Positions 9,677 to 18,172 of a stretch of 33,384 bases of DNA are shown piece after piece; the first letter of the stretch is position 1, and the number at the start of each line of letters is the position of its first letter. The notes under the pieces were generated by a model. The model was not told where the DNA came from, ran no database searches, and saw only the letters and a program-made list of their open reading frames with translations. The position numbers were made by a program, and so were the translations under genes. This DNA is from JALTBU01 sp964410645. Lineage in GTDB: Bacteria > Campylobacterota > Campylobacteria > Campylobacterales > Nautiliaceae. The stretch lies in contig CAYPHV010000013.1 in assembly GCA_964410645.1 (NCBI GenBank), positions 1 through 33,384 of the forward strand, read 5' to 3'.

Positions 9677-11448
9677 TATATGAACCAATTTTTATAAATG
9701 TCATTAATATCGAGTTTTATTATTTCACTCGGTAAAATCATCTCAAAATTTTTCCCCTTTAAAGTAAATCTTAAAATATTATTATCAAATTTTTTATAAC
9801 TTTCCGTAATTTTTTCCTTTTGATTAAAAAAATCTTTAAATTCAAATTTAGTGTTGTCAATTCTTAAATATAAGTTTTCATGGTCTATTCCATAATAAAT
9901 TTTACCAATATTTTTTGTTCCCATAGTCCCCAGATTTTCTTCTATTATTCCGCTTCCAACCCATTCAAAAAAATCAGTTTTTCCGTTAATATCAGGCGTT
10001 ATAAAAAATTTTTGAGGAATAAAATATTTTTTTTCTTTATAAATCGGTTCCAACAAAATCTCTGGAATATTTTTTTTATTTTTTTTATAAATATCAATCA
10101 AATACCCTCTGTATATTTCATCATAAATATCATTTTGATTGGATGTATGCCCTTTTCCGTACCACCAAAACCAATCTGAACCTTCAGGATATAAAAAATC
10201 TTCGCAAAATCCAATATCCTTTCTCGAAAGATATAAAATTTCCCAGGCCTTATTCTTTTCATAATCGCCTACCCACGTATTAAAATCGCCATCTATCCAA
10301 CTTCCTGGAATTATTTTATCCAGTTTTTTAGCAGTTGTAAATTCAGAAAAAAATTTAGTGTTTTTATTTTCAAGCATTTCATAAAATTTATGCAAAAAAT
10401 CATATGGATTTTTATAATATTCCCATGCATTCTCACCATCTAAAATGACAGTGATATTGCCGTTTCTGCTTTCAATTTCTCTTTCAAAATGAATAAGAGC
10501 ATCTTTAACTTCAAAAAATTTATAATTAAATCCTATCAAATCGCTTAAAAATCTATCTCTAAAAAATAGTTTAACTCCGTTAAACTCATAAACATTATAT
10601 ACATCATCCGCCACTTTTTTTAAAACATCATCTCCGCTAAAAGTAATTTCAATACCTTCATCTTTAAATGCATTGATTACCTCTTCGCTTATACTTCCTT
10701 CAGCAGGCCAAAAAGCTTTTGGATAAATGCCAAAAAATTTTTTATAAGTTTCTTTTGCTTTTTTTATATGTGCAAGGGCATCCTCTTTCAGAGAAAAATA
10801 AATTTTTGGCAATTTTGTATTTGGATTTGCTTTTTTTGCATTTTCCATATTAAAAAGAAGCGGTAATATAGGATGGGAAAACGGTGTTGTGGTAATTTCT
10901 ATTTTTTTATTATCCAATAATTTTTTATACAAAGGAATTATTTCTTTAGTAAACTTTATCAAATATTTAATTAATGCAGTTTTTTCATCGAAACTGAATT
11001 TATCTTTTTCTAAATATTTTTTTATAAATTGCCTATTTTTAAGTTCTTCACCGCACCAGGACAAAAGAAAAAAAACTTCTAAATCGTTTAATTCATCATT
11101 ATTTAAACCTTTATCCATCTTTTTAAAAATTTCATAAAACCTTTTATACGGTTTTACCATTGTTTCAATATAAATACTTTTAATTATCGATAAAATAAAT
11201 TTCTTTTCGCTCTTTTCCGGCTTTTTTTTAAGCAGACAGGAAAGAAAATAATCTTTTTCCAATTCGTTAAGCTGAATCAATAGAGATGGTGTTAAATTAA
11301 AAGTAACTTTTACATTATATTTACTTGCAATACTTGGCATATCATAATAATCTTTTATAGCATGTAAAAATACCCAAGGAAGATAAATTTTATCCTCTTT
11401 ATAATAAAAAGGCTGATGCATATGCCAAAGAATACTTATACTGTCCAT
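9676..11448 (-). CDS. GH57 alpha-glucan hydrolase (amylase/amylopullulanase-like)
   Basis: 590 residues, beginning SILWHMHQPFYY (the GH57 HMHQP motif). The nucleophile is Glu250 in AFWPAEGSISEE and the likely acid Asp337 in ILDGENAWEYY; SWIDGDFNTWVGD (about 386-398) is a further motif of the amylopullulanase-like branch. The last ~120 residues, including YYGIDHENLYLRID, look like a beta-sandwich related to the C-terminal domains of glucodextranase/CBM9-type proteins; that is a weak call. No signal peptide was seen, so it acts on internal glycogen. The window has no GH13 debranching enzyme (GlgX/TreX), and this protein is the best candidate to remove branches. The ATG overlaps the stop of the preceding fusion gene by 13 bases. 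Confidence 0.87.
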   Translation of the reverse strand: MDSISILWHMHQPFYYKEDKIYLPWVFLHAIKDYYDMPSIASKYNVKVTFNLTPSLLIQLNELEKDYFLSCLLKKKPEKSEKKFILSIIKSIYIETMVKPYKRFYEIFKKMDKGLNNDELNDLEVFFLLSWCGEELKNRQFIKKYLEKDKFSFDEKTALIKYLIKFTKEIIPLYKKLLDNKKIEITTTPFSHPILPLLFNMENAKKANPNTKLPKIYFSLKEDALAHIKKAKETYKKFFGIYPKAFWPAEGSISEEVINAFKDEGIEITFSGDDVLKKVADDVYNVYEFNGVKLFFRDRFLSDLIGFNYKFFEVKDALIHFEREIESRNGNITVILDGENAWEYYKNPYDFLHKFYEMLENKNTKFFSEFTTAKKLDKIIPGSWIDGDFNTWVGDYEKNKAWEILYLSRKDIGFCEDFLYPEGSDWFWWYGKGHTSNQNDIYDEIYRGYLIDIYKKNKKNIPEILLEPIYKEKKYFIPQKFFITPDINGKTDFFEWVGSGIIEENLGTMGTKNIGKIYYGIDHENLYLRIDNTKFEFKDFFNQKEKITESYKKFDNNILRFTLKGKNFEMILPSEIIKLDINDIYKNWFI

Positions 11449-13955
11449 TTTTTTATCATTTCTTTATATTTATTTAAAATTTCTTTTCCTATTTTTTCAT
11501 CTTTTGCCTGAATATAAATATTTAAATGCTCGCTGAATTCATCAGGAATCATCAGAATCCAACCTCTTTCTTCAAAAATTTTAATACCTCCGTCTTCTTT
11601 ATATTTTTTCATTTTGGCAACTTTTAAAAATTCCTTCATAACAGTGCCTTTTTTAAACTGAGGACATTCAATTTTTTCATTATAATAATAAAAATCTTTT
11701 ATATCTTTACTTATTTCACTAAGGGTTACGGAATGTCTTGTAAGCATTTCCATTATTTTAAGAGTAGAAAACATAGCATCTCTAAAAAGAGTAAATTTTG
11801 TAAATGCAAAATTACCATCAATTGTGGCTATTAAATTATATGTTTTAAGTTTTTTGGCTTCAAAAGAAGAATATTTTCCTCTTTCGATTATTAAATTAAC
11901 AAATTTTTCATCCATACAATCGGGAGCCCATGCAGGAAGAAAAACTTTATATACTTCTTTGTTGGACTCTGCTTCAAAATTTAATAAAGTAAGTACTGCT
12001 AAAAGAGCCCTTACTTTATCTAAGACTTCTCCTTTTTCAGTTACAAGCGTTAATCTCTGACCATGGGGATAAATCATAACGCCCATATCACAGTTTAATG
12101 CTTTGACTATCTTTGAGATATTTTCTTTTGCTTTTTCTTTATAAGAAAATATATTTTCCAATTTTTTTTCATCTGTATATGCGTTTAGCATAATATTATC
12201 AATTTGAATATCGGTTAAAAGTTTTGGAAATATATCTTTTGTAATTCCAAACATCAAATCCACCGCAACTTTAAAATCCTGTGATTTTATAATTTTATGA
12301 TCAATTATCTTTTTTATTTTATCTTCATAAGATTTAATATATTCATATGTATTGATATCATAATCATGAATAGTGCCTATTTCGCTGAAATCAACTCTTT
12401 TATAATTTTCACTGAAATATGTTTTTTCAATAGCTTTTGCAATATTGGAATTAATTCTAAGTCCATGTTCATTATATAAAATAATTTCCACATCGGCGGG
12501 CGAATGAAGTGATACCCTAAAATAAGCACCACCGATAGCTTCATCAAATCTGCTGATATTATATCTCACAATAGAAGGGGCAATTGCCTTTAAATCGACC
12601 ACATCAACACCTGTAGCCAAAATACCCCCTACAAACGCTCTTTTTAACATTCTTGCATTTTTGGCGTTATCTCTCCCGATCATTATTTTACTTCCATTAG
12701 GAAGCAAAGAGCCAAAAGCCTCTCCAATCTTACAGGCCATTTCACAGCTTATTTCTATATTCGCCTTTCCTTTTGCAGTACCGTTTTCAAAAATTGAATT
12801 TTTATGTTTTGTACCCCACACTACATTATTTGTTACAATACTAGCAGGTTCAATCTCTTTATCAGGCCAAATAGTAATATCTTTATCAAATCTTGAAAGT
12901 TTCCCCACTTTAACATTTTCGGCAATAACACATCCGTTTTTTGCAATTACATTTTCTTCAGATATTACATTTTTACAAATAACACTGTAATCAAAGACAC
13001 TATTTCTACCAATTTTAACGTTTTCCCAGATTATAGAATCCCTGATTTTCGCATTTTCACCTATAATTACATTATTTCCCACCGAACAGTTATGAAGTTT
13101 AACGCCTTTGCCTATTTCAACATTGTTTCCAATTACAACTTCCCCGATAATCTCAACACTTTTATCTATTCTTGCTTCTCCCATTAAATGAAGCACTCCG
13201 TCAAGACATCTAATCCTCTTGCCTGGAAAATTGAACTTAACTTTTTTGTTAAAAATATCGGTATGAACATCTCTATATGAATCAGGATTGCCAACATCCC
13301 TCCAATATCCGGCTGCCGTATATCCATAAAGAGTAATGCCTTTTTTCATTAAAGCCGGAAAAAGATTTTTTGAAAAGTCAAACGTATCATTTTTAGGAAT
13401 ATAATCAAGTATCTCAGGTTCAATAACATAAATGCCTGTATTGATTGTATCGCTAAAAACTTCCCCCCAGCTGGGCTTTTCCAAAAATCTTTCTATTCTT
13501 CCGTTTTCATTTACTATTACAATTCCGAATTGAAGCGGATTGTCTACCGTAGTTAAGGTAATGGTAAGCTTGGAATTTTTCTTTTCATGAAAAGCAAATA
13601 TTTTTTTCAAATCAAAATCTGTAACCAAATCACCACTTATTACCAAAAAAGGCTTATTCAAATATTCTCTAGCACACCCTACGGCTCCTGCTGTACCATA
13701 ATCGCTTTCAGGTAAAACATAATTTATTTTTATACCCCATTTGCTTCCGTTACCAAAATAATCTTTAATAATATCAGGTTTATAATAAAGCAAAATAACA
13801 ACTTCCTTCATACCGATATCAACTAATTTTTCTAATATATGTTCCATCATAGGTATATTTGTAATAGGCAGCATCGGTTTTGGAGTAGAATGTGTAAGAG
13901 GTTGTATCCTGGTGCCAAAACCCCCCGCCATAATAACCGCTGTATAATCTCTCAT
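11436..13955 (-). CDS. Sugar-1-phosphate nucleotidyltransferase / hexapeptide repeat / degenerate phosphohexomutase fusion
   Basis: 839 residues in three parts. Residues 1-240 are a nucleotidyltransferase with AVIMAGGFGTRIQPLT and KPMLPI, SGDL (metal Asp109), FLEKP and NTGIYV. Residues 250-380 are a left-handed beta-helix of hexapeptide repeats. Residues 390-839 resemble phosphomannomutase. The architecture is that usually annotated mannose-1-phosphate guanylyltransferase/phosphomannomutase. In the mutase half the TASHNP serine loop is replaced by RVSLHSPADVE (480-490) and the metal loop DxDxDR by IYPHGQR (628-634), so that half is probably not a working mutase. The ATG has AAAGGG upstream. 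Position in a glycogen operon without glgC makes glucose-1-phosphate a possible substrate; GDP-mannose synthesis is the alternative. Confidence 0.88.
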   Translation of the reverse strand: MRDYTAVIMAGGFGTRIQPLTHSTPKPMLPITNIPMMEHILEKLVDIGMKEVVILLYYKPDIIKDYFGNGSKWGIKINYVLPESDYGTAGAVGCAREYLNKPFLVISGDLVTDFDLKKIFAFHEKKNSKLTITLTTVDNPLQFGIVIVNENGRIERFLEKPSWGEVFSDTINTGIYVIEPEILDYIPKNDTFDFSKNLFPALMKKGITLYGYTAAGYWRDVGNPDSYRDVHTDIFNKKVKFNFPGKRIRCLDGVLHLMGEARIDKSVEIIGEVVIGNNVEIGKGVKLHNCSVGNNVIIGENAKIRDSIIWENVKIGRNSVFDYSVICKNVISEENVIAKNGCVIAENVKVGKLSRFDKDITIWPDKEIEPASIVTNNVVWGTKHKNSIFENGTAKGKANIEISCEMACKIGEAFGSLLPNGSKIMIGRDNAKNARMLKRAFVGGILATGVDVVDLKAIAPSIVRYNISRFDEAIGGAYFRVSLHSPADVEIILYNEHGLRINSNIAKAIEKTYFSENYKRVDFSEIGTIHDYDINTYEYIKSYEDKIKKIIDHKIIKSQDFKVAVDLMFGITKDIFPKLLTDIQIDNIMLNAYTDEKKLENIFSYKEKAKENISKIVKALNCDMGVMIYPHGQRLTLVTEKGEVLDKVRALLAVLTLLNFEAESNKEVYKVFLPAWAPDCMDEKFVNLIIERGKYSSFEAKKLKTYNLIATIDGNFAFTKFTLFRDAMFSTLKIMEMLTRHSVTLSEISKDIKDFYYYNEKIECPQFKKGTVMKEFLKVAKMKKYKEDGGIKIFEERGWILMIPDEFSEHLNIYIQAKDEKIGKEILNKYKEMIKKWTV

Positions 13956-13966
13956 CCATTTCCCTT

Positions 13967-14239
13967 TTATATTTTGATTAAAGAATTTTTTGAATTAAAC
14001 GGCGTATTAATACTTTCACACGTTTCATCGTTTATCCATTTACCGTCTGCCACATATCCAAATTCATAAACTTTATTTAAAGGCATACTTTTTCTCATAT
14101 AAAAACTGCCGTCTTTTTTTCTTTTCATTTTTTCTTTATCCCAATTGTTCCAGCTACCGCTTATAAATACTTCATCTGCATCTGTTTTTATGTTAAAAGT
14201 AACCCATGCTTTGTTTTTTTGTTTTTTGATTTTAATCAT
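13967..14239 (-). CDS. Stand-alone CBM48 (AMPK-beta-like) glycogen-binding protein
   Basis: 90 residues, made almost entirely of one CBM48/isoamylase early-set domain. VFISGSWNNWDKEKM matches the conserved glucan-contact segment (Gly-x-Trp-Asn-x-Trp), followed by DGSFYMRKSMPL and YEFGYVADGKWIND, the standard strands of the fold. No catalytic domain is attached. The ATG overlaps... the stop of glgP by four bases, so the two are translationally coupled and expected in similar amounts. It may tether phosphorylase or another enzyme to the glycogen particle, or act as a sensor; the binding role follows from the family, the partner is inference. Two Lys-rich patches at the ends are notable. Confidence 0.9.
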   Translation of the reverse strand: MIKIKKQKNKAWVTFNIKTDADEVFISGSWNNWDKEKMKRKKDGSFYMRKSMPLNKVYEFGYVADGKWINDETCESINTPFNSKNSLIKI

Positions 14240-16335
14240 TTTTTACTCCTTATTTTGTTTGAAATTGGTAAATAAAACTTGTTTAAATAATCTTTCATCA
14301 TTCTTCTTGCGGAAAACTTAGGCGTAATTGTTTTTATTGCTTCTTTTTGTATTTTTACTAATTCTTTGGGATATGTTACATCATCTATTTCATAATAAAG
14401 TTTGGCGATATTTTCAAGATTTTTATATATACTGTCTGCGTCTTCTTCGTTGTTGCTTGTTTCTTTGCCTATTACAAATCCATTTTTCCCGTTATAGCCT
14501 TCCGGCCACCATCCGTCAAGTGCAGAAAGATGAACCGCTCCGTTTATACTTGCTTTCATCCCGCTGGTTCCGCTGGCTTCAAAAGGAATTTGAGGATTGT
14601 TAAGCCATATGTCACTTCCTCTTACCAGATATTTAGCTATTTCCTCGGCATAATCTTCTATAAAAACAATCCTACCCCTACTTCTTTGATCTTCACAAAC
14701 TTTAAAAATCCTTTGAATTATTTGTTTACCCGGCGTATCTGCCGGATGCGCCTTTCCTGCAAAAATGATTTGAATAGGTCTTTTTGGATTATGAATTATA
14801 GAATAAAGTCTATCCAAATCTTTTAATATCAAACATGGCCTTTTATAACTTGTCATACGTCTGGCAAAGGTAATTGTCAAAACATTGCTTTCAAGAAGTG
14901 CCCCTTCTGCCAATACAACCAGAGGATCAGAAACAGACGCCCATTTTATTCTGGCACGTTCATTGATAAAATTAATCATTTCCATTTTATATTTTTGATG
15001 AATTTTCCATATAAATTCATCTCCCATATCGTTTATGACCTCATAAATTTTTTTATCGTCCTGTATTTCAAGCCAGTTTCCTATTAATTCATCATATTTA
15101 TAATACAATTCATTATTTATCCAGGTAGGAATATGAATTCCGTTCGTTACTACATTTATTTTTTTATTGTTTTTTTTCAAAAAACCGCCCCATATTTGTT
15201 GAGTCGTTGCCTGATGCTTTTTAGAAACCGCATTTATATTATCTGATAAATTCATAGCAAGTATTGTCATATTGAATCCGTTAGGGTTATCTGGATTTAG
15301 TCCAAAAGACAAAAAATCTTCTTTACTCATCTTTAATTCTTTTATATAGTCTTTAAAATAATTACTTATATTGTCAAAAGAATAAACATCAGTAGCATCG
15401 GCAAGAGGGGTATGTGTTGTAAAAACGCTTGTATTTTTAACTCTTTTGATAGCTTCATCCCTGCTTAACCCCTGATTCATAAAATATCTTATTCTTTCAA
15501 ACAAAGCGAATGCGGGATGGCCTTCGTTTAGATGAAGAATGGAATATTGAATTCCAAGTTTTTCAAGCACAGCATATCCACCTATTCCAAGAACTATCTG
15601 CTGACGCAGTCTCTCCTGCATATCCGGAGTGTAAAGATGAGAGCTTATTCCCCTGTCCCACGGTGAATTTTTATCTATATCGGTATCTAAAAGATAAAGT
15701 TCAACCTTACCTACATTTACTTTCCAAACCGCAGTAAAAATCGGAGGGTCGATAAAAGGCACTTGGATTACCAGATGATTTCCGTTTTTATCCAATACTC
15801 TTTCTATAGGGGCAATATCTTTATTTATAGTCTGGTTTTCACTATTCTGCCATCCGTCACTTCCTATTACCTGCCTTAAATATCCGTTTGAATACATAAA
15901 TCCCACACCCACGAAAGGCAAATTCATATCACTCGCCTCTTTTAAAACATCTCCTGCCAAAAAGCCAAGACCTCCGCTGTAAATCGGAAGCGAATGGTGA
16001 AGTCCAAATTCTGCGCAGAAATATGCCACAGGCAACGTATTTTCATCTGTATATATTTTAGTTGTATTTAAATAATCTTCAAATAATGCACTGACCAAAT
16101 GATATTCTTTCATAAATTTTTGATTATTCAGCAAATTATTCAAATCATTTTCATTAAATTTATTCAAAAGGGCAATAGGATTATGACCTACGTCTTCCCA
16201 CAAAAAAGGGTCCATTGATGCAAAAAGCTCTCTGGCTCTGGGATTAAAACTCCACCATATATTCAAAGCAATTTTTTTTAAGTTGGAAAGCTCGTCCGGA
16301 AATTTTGGTAAAACCATATTTTTTGATGCAGGCAT
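14236..16335 (-). CDS. glgP: Alpha-glucan (glycogen) phosphorylase, GT35
   Basis: 699 residues. It releases glucose 1-phosphate from glycogen or maltodextrin using phosphate and pyridoxal phosphate. The N-terminal ~100 residues form the DUF3417 domain (LKKIALNIWWSFNPRARELF), seen in the thermophile/actinobacterial type, followed by the phosphorylase fold with AYFCAEFGLH, LGGLGFLAGD-like SGGLGFLAGDVLKEASD, and the PLP-binding Lys594 in GTSGMKASING. It is first in the leftward operon: the ATG has AAAGGG six bases upstream and a TATAAT-type -10 box follows closely. This class is shorter than E. coli GlgP (815 aa) and is usually active on maltodextrins and glycogen without classic allosteric N-terminal elements. 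Confidence 0.96.
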   Translation of the reverse strand: MPASKNMVLPKFPDELSNLKKIALNIWWSFNPRARELFASMDPFLWEDVGHNPIALLNKFNENDLNNLLNNQKFMKEYHLVSALFEDYLNTTKIYTDENTLPVAYFCAEFGLHHSLPIYSGGLGFLAGDVLKEASDMNLPFVGVGFMYSNGYLRQVIGSDGWQNSENQTINKDIAPIERVLDKNGNHLVIQVPFIDPPIFTAVWKVNVGKVELYLLDTDIDKNSPWDRGISSHLYTPDMQERLRQQIVLGIGGYAVLEKLGIQYSILHLNEGHPAFALFERIRYFMNQGLSRDEAIKRVKNTSVFTTHTPLADATDVYSFDNISNYFKDYIKELKMSKEDFLSFGLNPDNPNGFNMTILAMNLSDNINAVSKKHQATTQQIWGGFLKKNNKKINVVTNGIHIPTWINNELYYKYDELIGNWLEIQDDKKIYEVINDMGDEFIWKIHQKYKMEMINFINERARIKWASVSDPLVVLAEGALLESNVLTITFARRMTSYKRPCLILKDLDRLYSIIHNPKRPIQIIFAGKAHPADTPGKQIIQRIFKVCEDQRSRGRIVFIEDYAEEIAKYLVRGSDIWLNNPQIPFEASGTSGMKASINGAVHLSALDGWWPEGYNGKNGFVIGKETSNNEEDADSIYKNLENIAKLYYEIDDVTYPKELVKIQKEAIKTITPKFSARRMMKDYLNKFYLPISNKIRSKK

Positions 16336-16358
16336 TTATAACCCTTTATTTTTTACAT

Positions 16359-16364
16359 ATTATA
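16359..16364 (-). promoter_or_regulatory. Predicted -10 box of the leftward glycogen operon
   Basis: The minus strand reads GATGTATAATATG here, a perfect TATAAT 24 bases upstream of the glgP ATG, giving a very short leader that contains the AAAGGG ribosome-binding site. No convincing -35 box lies 17 bases upstream, as is common for sigma-70 promoters of Campylobacterota. It would drive glgP and, through overlaps, all genes down to the window edge. Confidence 0.6.
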
Positions 16365-16381
16365 CATCTTTTTTGCTTAAA

Positions 16382-16414
16382 TTTTACTTAAATTTTCATA
16401 AAACTTTAGTAAAA
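16382..16414. repeat. Inverted repeat in the divergent glgP/pgi promoter region
   Basis: TTTTACT at 16382-16388 is matched by its exact reverse complement AGTAAAA at 16408-16414. The left arm overlaps an 11-base tandem repeat (CTTAAATTTTA then CTTAAATTTTC, 16376-16397). The element sits between the two opposed -10 boxes, over the -35 area of pgi, so it could be an operator for shared control of glycogen breakdown and glycolysis. In such AT-rich sequence a 7-base match may be chance. Confidence 0.3.
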
Positions 16415-16415
16415 G

Positions 16416-16424
16416 TGGTATAAT
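16416..16424 (+). promoter_or_regulatory. Predicted extended -10 promoter of pgi
   Basis: TGGTATAAT is a perfect extended -10 (TGnTATAAT). TTCATA at 16395-16400 is a 4/6 match to a -35 box with an 18-base spacer. Transcription would start near 16431, leaving a ~25-base leader with AAAGGGAG before the pgi ATG. Confidence 0.7.
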
Positions 16425-16455
16425 TTTATTAAGTTAGTTTATTAAAGGGAGATTC

Positions 16456-17628
16456 ATGAAATTTAATCTTAATTTTGACTATAAAAATAAAGATATCGAA
16501 CAAAAAGCATACAATAATATTCTCAAAGAATACGAAAGCAAAGAAATCGGATATTATTATCTTCCTGAAACTTCTTTAAAATTTTTGGACTGTGATTTTA
16601 GCGATATTGATTATAATGAAGTCGTTGTTATCGGAATCGGCGGAAGTTCACTTGGAACAAAAATGGTATATTCTCTTGCGCCTAAAAATAAACAAATAAT
16701 TTTTCTTGAAAATCCGGACCCGACAGACATAGAAGAAAAATTAAAAAAAATTAAAAAACCTCTCTTTTTTGTTATTTCAAAATCAGGAAAAACAATAGAA
16801 ACTATTTCTATTTTCAAAAAAGCGATAGAGCATTACCGTCTAAAACCAGGAACAGATAAACTCAAAATTATTACCGGTGAAAATTCTCCTCTTGATAATT
16901 TTGCAAAAGAATGGAAACTGGAATGTTTTCATATTCCAAAAAACGTAGGGGGAAGATTTTCTGTTTTAAGCGCAGTCGGGATAATACCTCTGCTTGCCTC
17001 CGGAATTTATCCAAAAAGCTTACTGGAAGGGGCAAAAGAGCTAGAAAAAAGTTTTTTTGAAAAAAAAGAGCAACATTTAATTAAAAAAGCAGCCTTTTAT
17101 GCAGAAAATTACAAAAAATACCCTGTTAATATAATGTTTGCATATTCAACAGTGTTTAAAAATTTTACGGAATGGTTTGTTCAGCTTTTCGCTGAATCTT
17201 TGGGAAAAAACGGCAAGGAAATAATGCCGGTAGGCCATATAGGTTCAGTTGACCAACACTCTTTTTTACAGCTTTTAATGGAAGGGGCCGGTAAAAAAAC
17301 AGTTACATTTATAAAAATAGAAAATTTTGAAAAAACCATTAAAATTCCGGATTTAAAATTACCGTTTTTAGATGCTACAAATTATGTAAATAACGTTTTA
17401 TTTGAAGAACTTATAAATAAAGAATGCGAATCAACCAAAGAAGCGCTTTTAAGCAAAAAATATCCGGTGGACGAAATTATTATAGACAATCTTGAACTTA
17501 AAAATATCGGCAAACTTATTATGTATTATGAAATACTGACGAGTGCCATCGGAAGCCTGCTTCAAATCAACACATACGACCAACCGGGAGTTGAACTTGG
17601 AAAACAAATCCTTAAAAATAAATTTTAA
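16456..17628 (+). CDS. pgi: Glucose-6-phosphate isomerase
   Basis: 390 residues, a compact Pgi close to the ~400-residue Campylobacter type rather than the ~550-residue E. coli type. It interconverts glucose 6-phosphate and fructose 6-phosphate. SIS-domain motifs are present: VVIGIGGSSLGTKM (sugar phosphate loop), VISKSGKTIET, GGRFSVLSAVG, SVDQHSFLQLLMEG (with the ring-opening His) and the C-terminal TYDQPGVELGKQ with the catalytic Lys. The ATG is preceded by AAAGGGAG. It is the first gene of the rightward block, facing glgP across the shared promoter region, and links glucose phosphates from glycogen to PfkA. Confidence 0.96.
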   Translation: MKFNLNFDYKNKDIEQKAYNNILKEYESKEIGYYYLPETSLKFLDCDFSDIDYNEVVVIGIGGSSLGTKMVYSLAPKNKQIIFLENPDPTDIEEKLKKIKKPLFFVISKSGKTIETISIFKKAIEHYRLKPGTDKLKIITGENSPLDNFAKEWKLECFHIPKNVGGRFSVLSAVGIIPLLASGIYPKSLLEGAKELEKSFFEKKEQHLIKKAAFYAENYKKYPVNIMFAYSTVFKNFTEWFVQLFAESLGKNGKEIMPVGHIGSVDQHSFLQLLMEGAGKKTVTFIKIENFEKTIKIPDLKLPFLDATNYVNNVLFEELINKECESTKEALLSKKYPVDEIIIDNLELKNIGKLIMYYEILTSAIGSLLQINTYDQPGVELGKQILKNKF

Positions 17629-18172
17629 AGATTTAGAACTGATTAAATACAGAGAATTTTTAAAAATTCAAAAAGAACTTACCTCAAAAAAAGAAAATTA
17701 CATTCTTTTTGCAACCCATTATCCAATATACACAAAAGGTAAATTTGAAAAAAATTTTCCTTTTGCCCTGTCTGTAAACAGAGGCGGAAGCATTACATAT
17801 TTTGACGAAGGGACATTGATGGTTTATTTTATTTTTAATGTAAACAGCCCTCCTTTTTTCTATAAAAATGTTAAAAAAACTGTTTCAAGGTTTTTATCTC
17901 AATTTTCTTTACCTATTTTTTATGATAGAAAAAGACCGGGTTTTTATATAGAAAACAGAAAAATAGCATCTCTTGGATTCAGCTATATAAACGGACGCTC
18001 AAATCATGGAATTTCAATACATATAAATCCAAACTTACAAAATTTCAACAAAGTCAACCCCTGTAATTTAAAAGGGATTGAAGCAACATCACTCTTTAAT
18101 GAAGGCGTAAAAATTTCTACAAACAAAGCTAAAAAGAGCTTAGAACAAATCATAAAAGAGGTATTTTTATGA
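17597..18172 (+). CDS. lipB: Octanoyl-[acyl-carrier-protein]:protein octanoyltransferase
   Basis: 191 residues from a TTG at 17597. This start is chosen because GGGAG (17586-17590) lies six bases before it and it falls just inside the pgi end (32-base overlap); the in-frame ATG at 17543 would add residues unlike any LipB N-terminus. LipB moves octanoyl groups from ACP to lipoyl domains, the first step of lipoate attachment. NRKIASLGF carries the catalytic Lys122 and VNPCNLKG the catalytic Cys156, with NRGGSITYF before them. The usual THGPGQL stretch after RGG reads TYFDEGTLM, losing the conserved His-Gly-Pro-Gly-Gln; the catalytic pair is intact, so activity is still expected. Its substrate here is most likely the E2 encoded downstream. 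Confidence 0.87.
   Translation: MENKSLKINFKDLELIKYREFLKIQKELTSKKENYILFATHYPIYTKGKFEKNFPFALSVNRGGSITYFDEGTLMVYFIFNVNSPPFFYKNVKKTVSRFLSQFSLPIFYDRKRPGFYIENRKIASLGFSYINGRSNHGISIHINPNLQNFNKVNPCNLKGIEATSLFNEGVKISTNKAKKSLEQIIKEVFL

Noticed and set aside
11436..12760. Counting the mutase half of the fusion as a second phosphoglucomutase
   Set aside because: Both the serine loop and the Asp-rich metal loop are missing.
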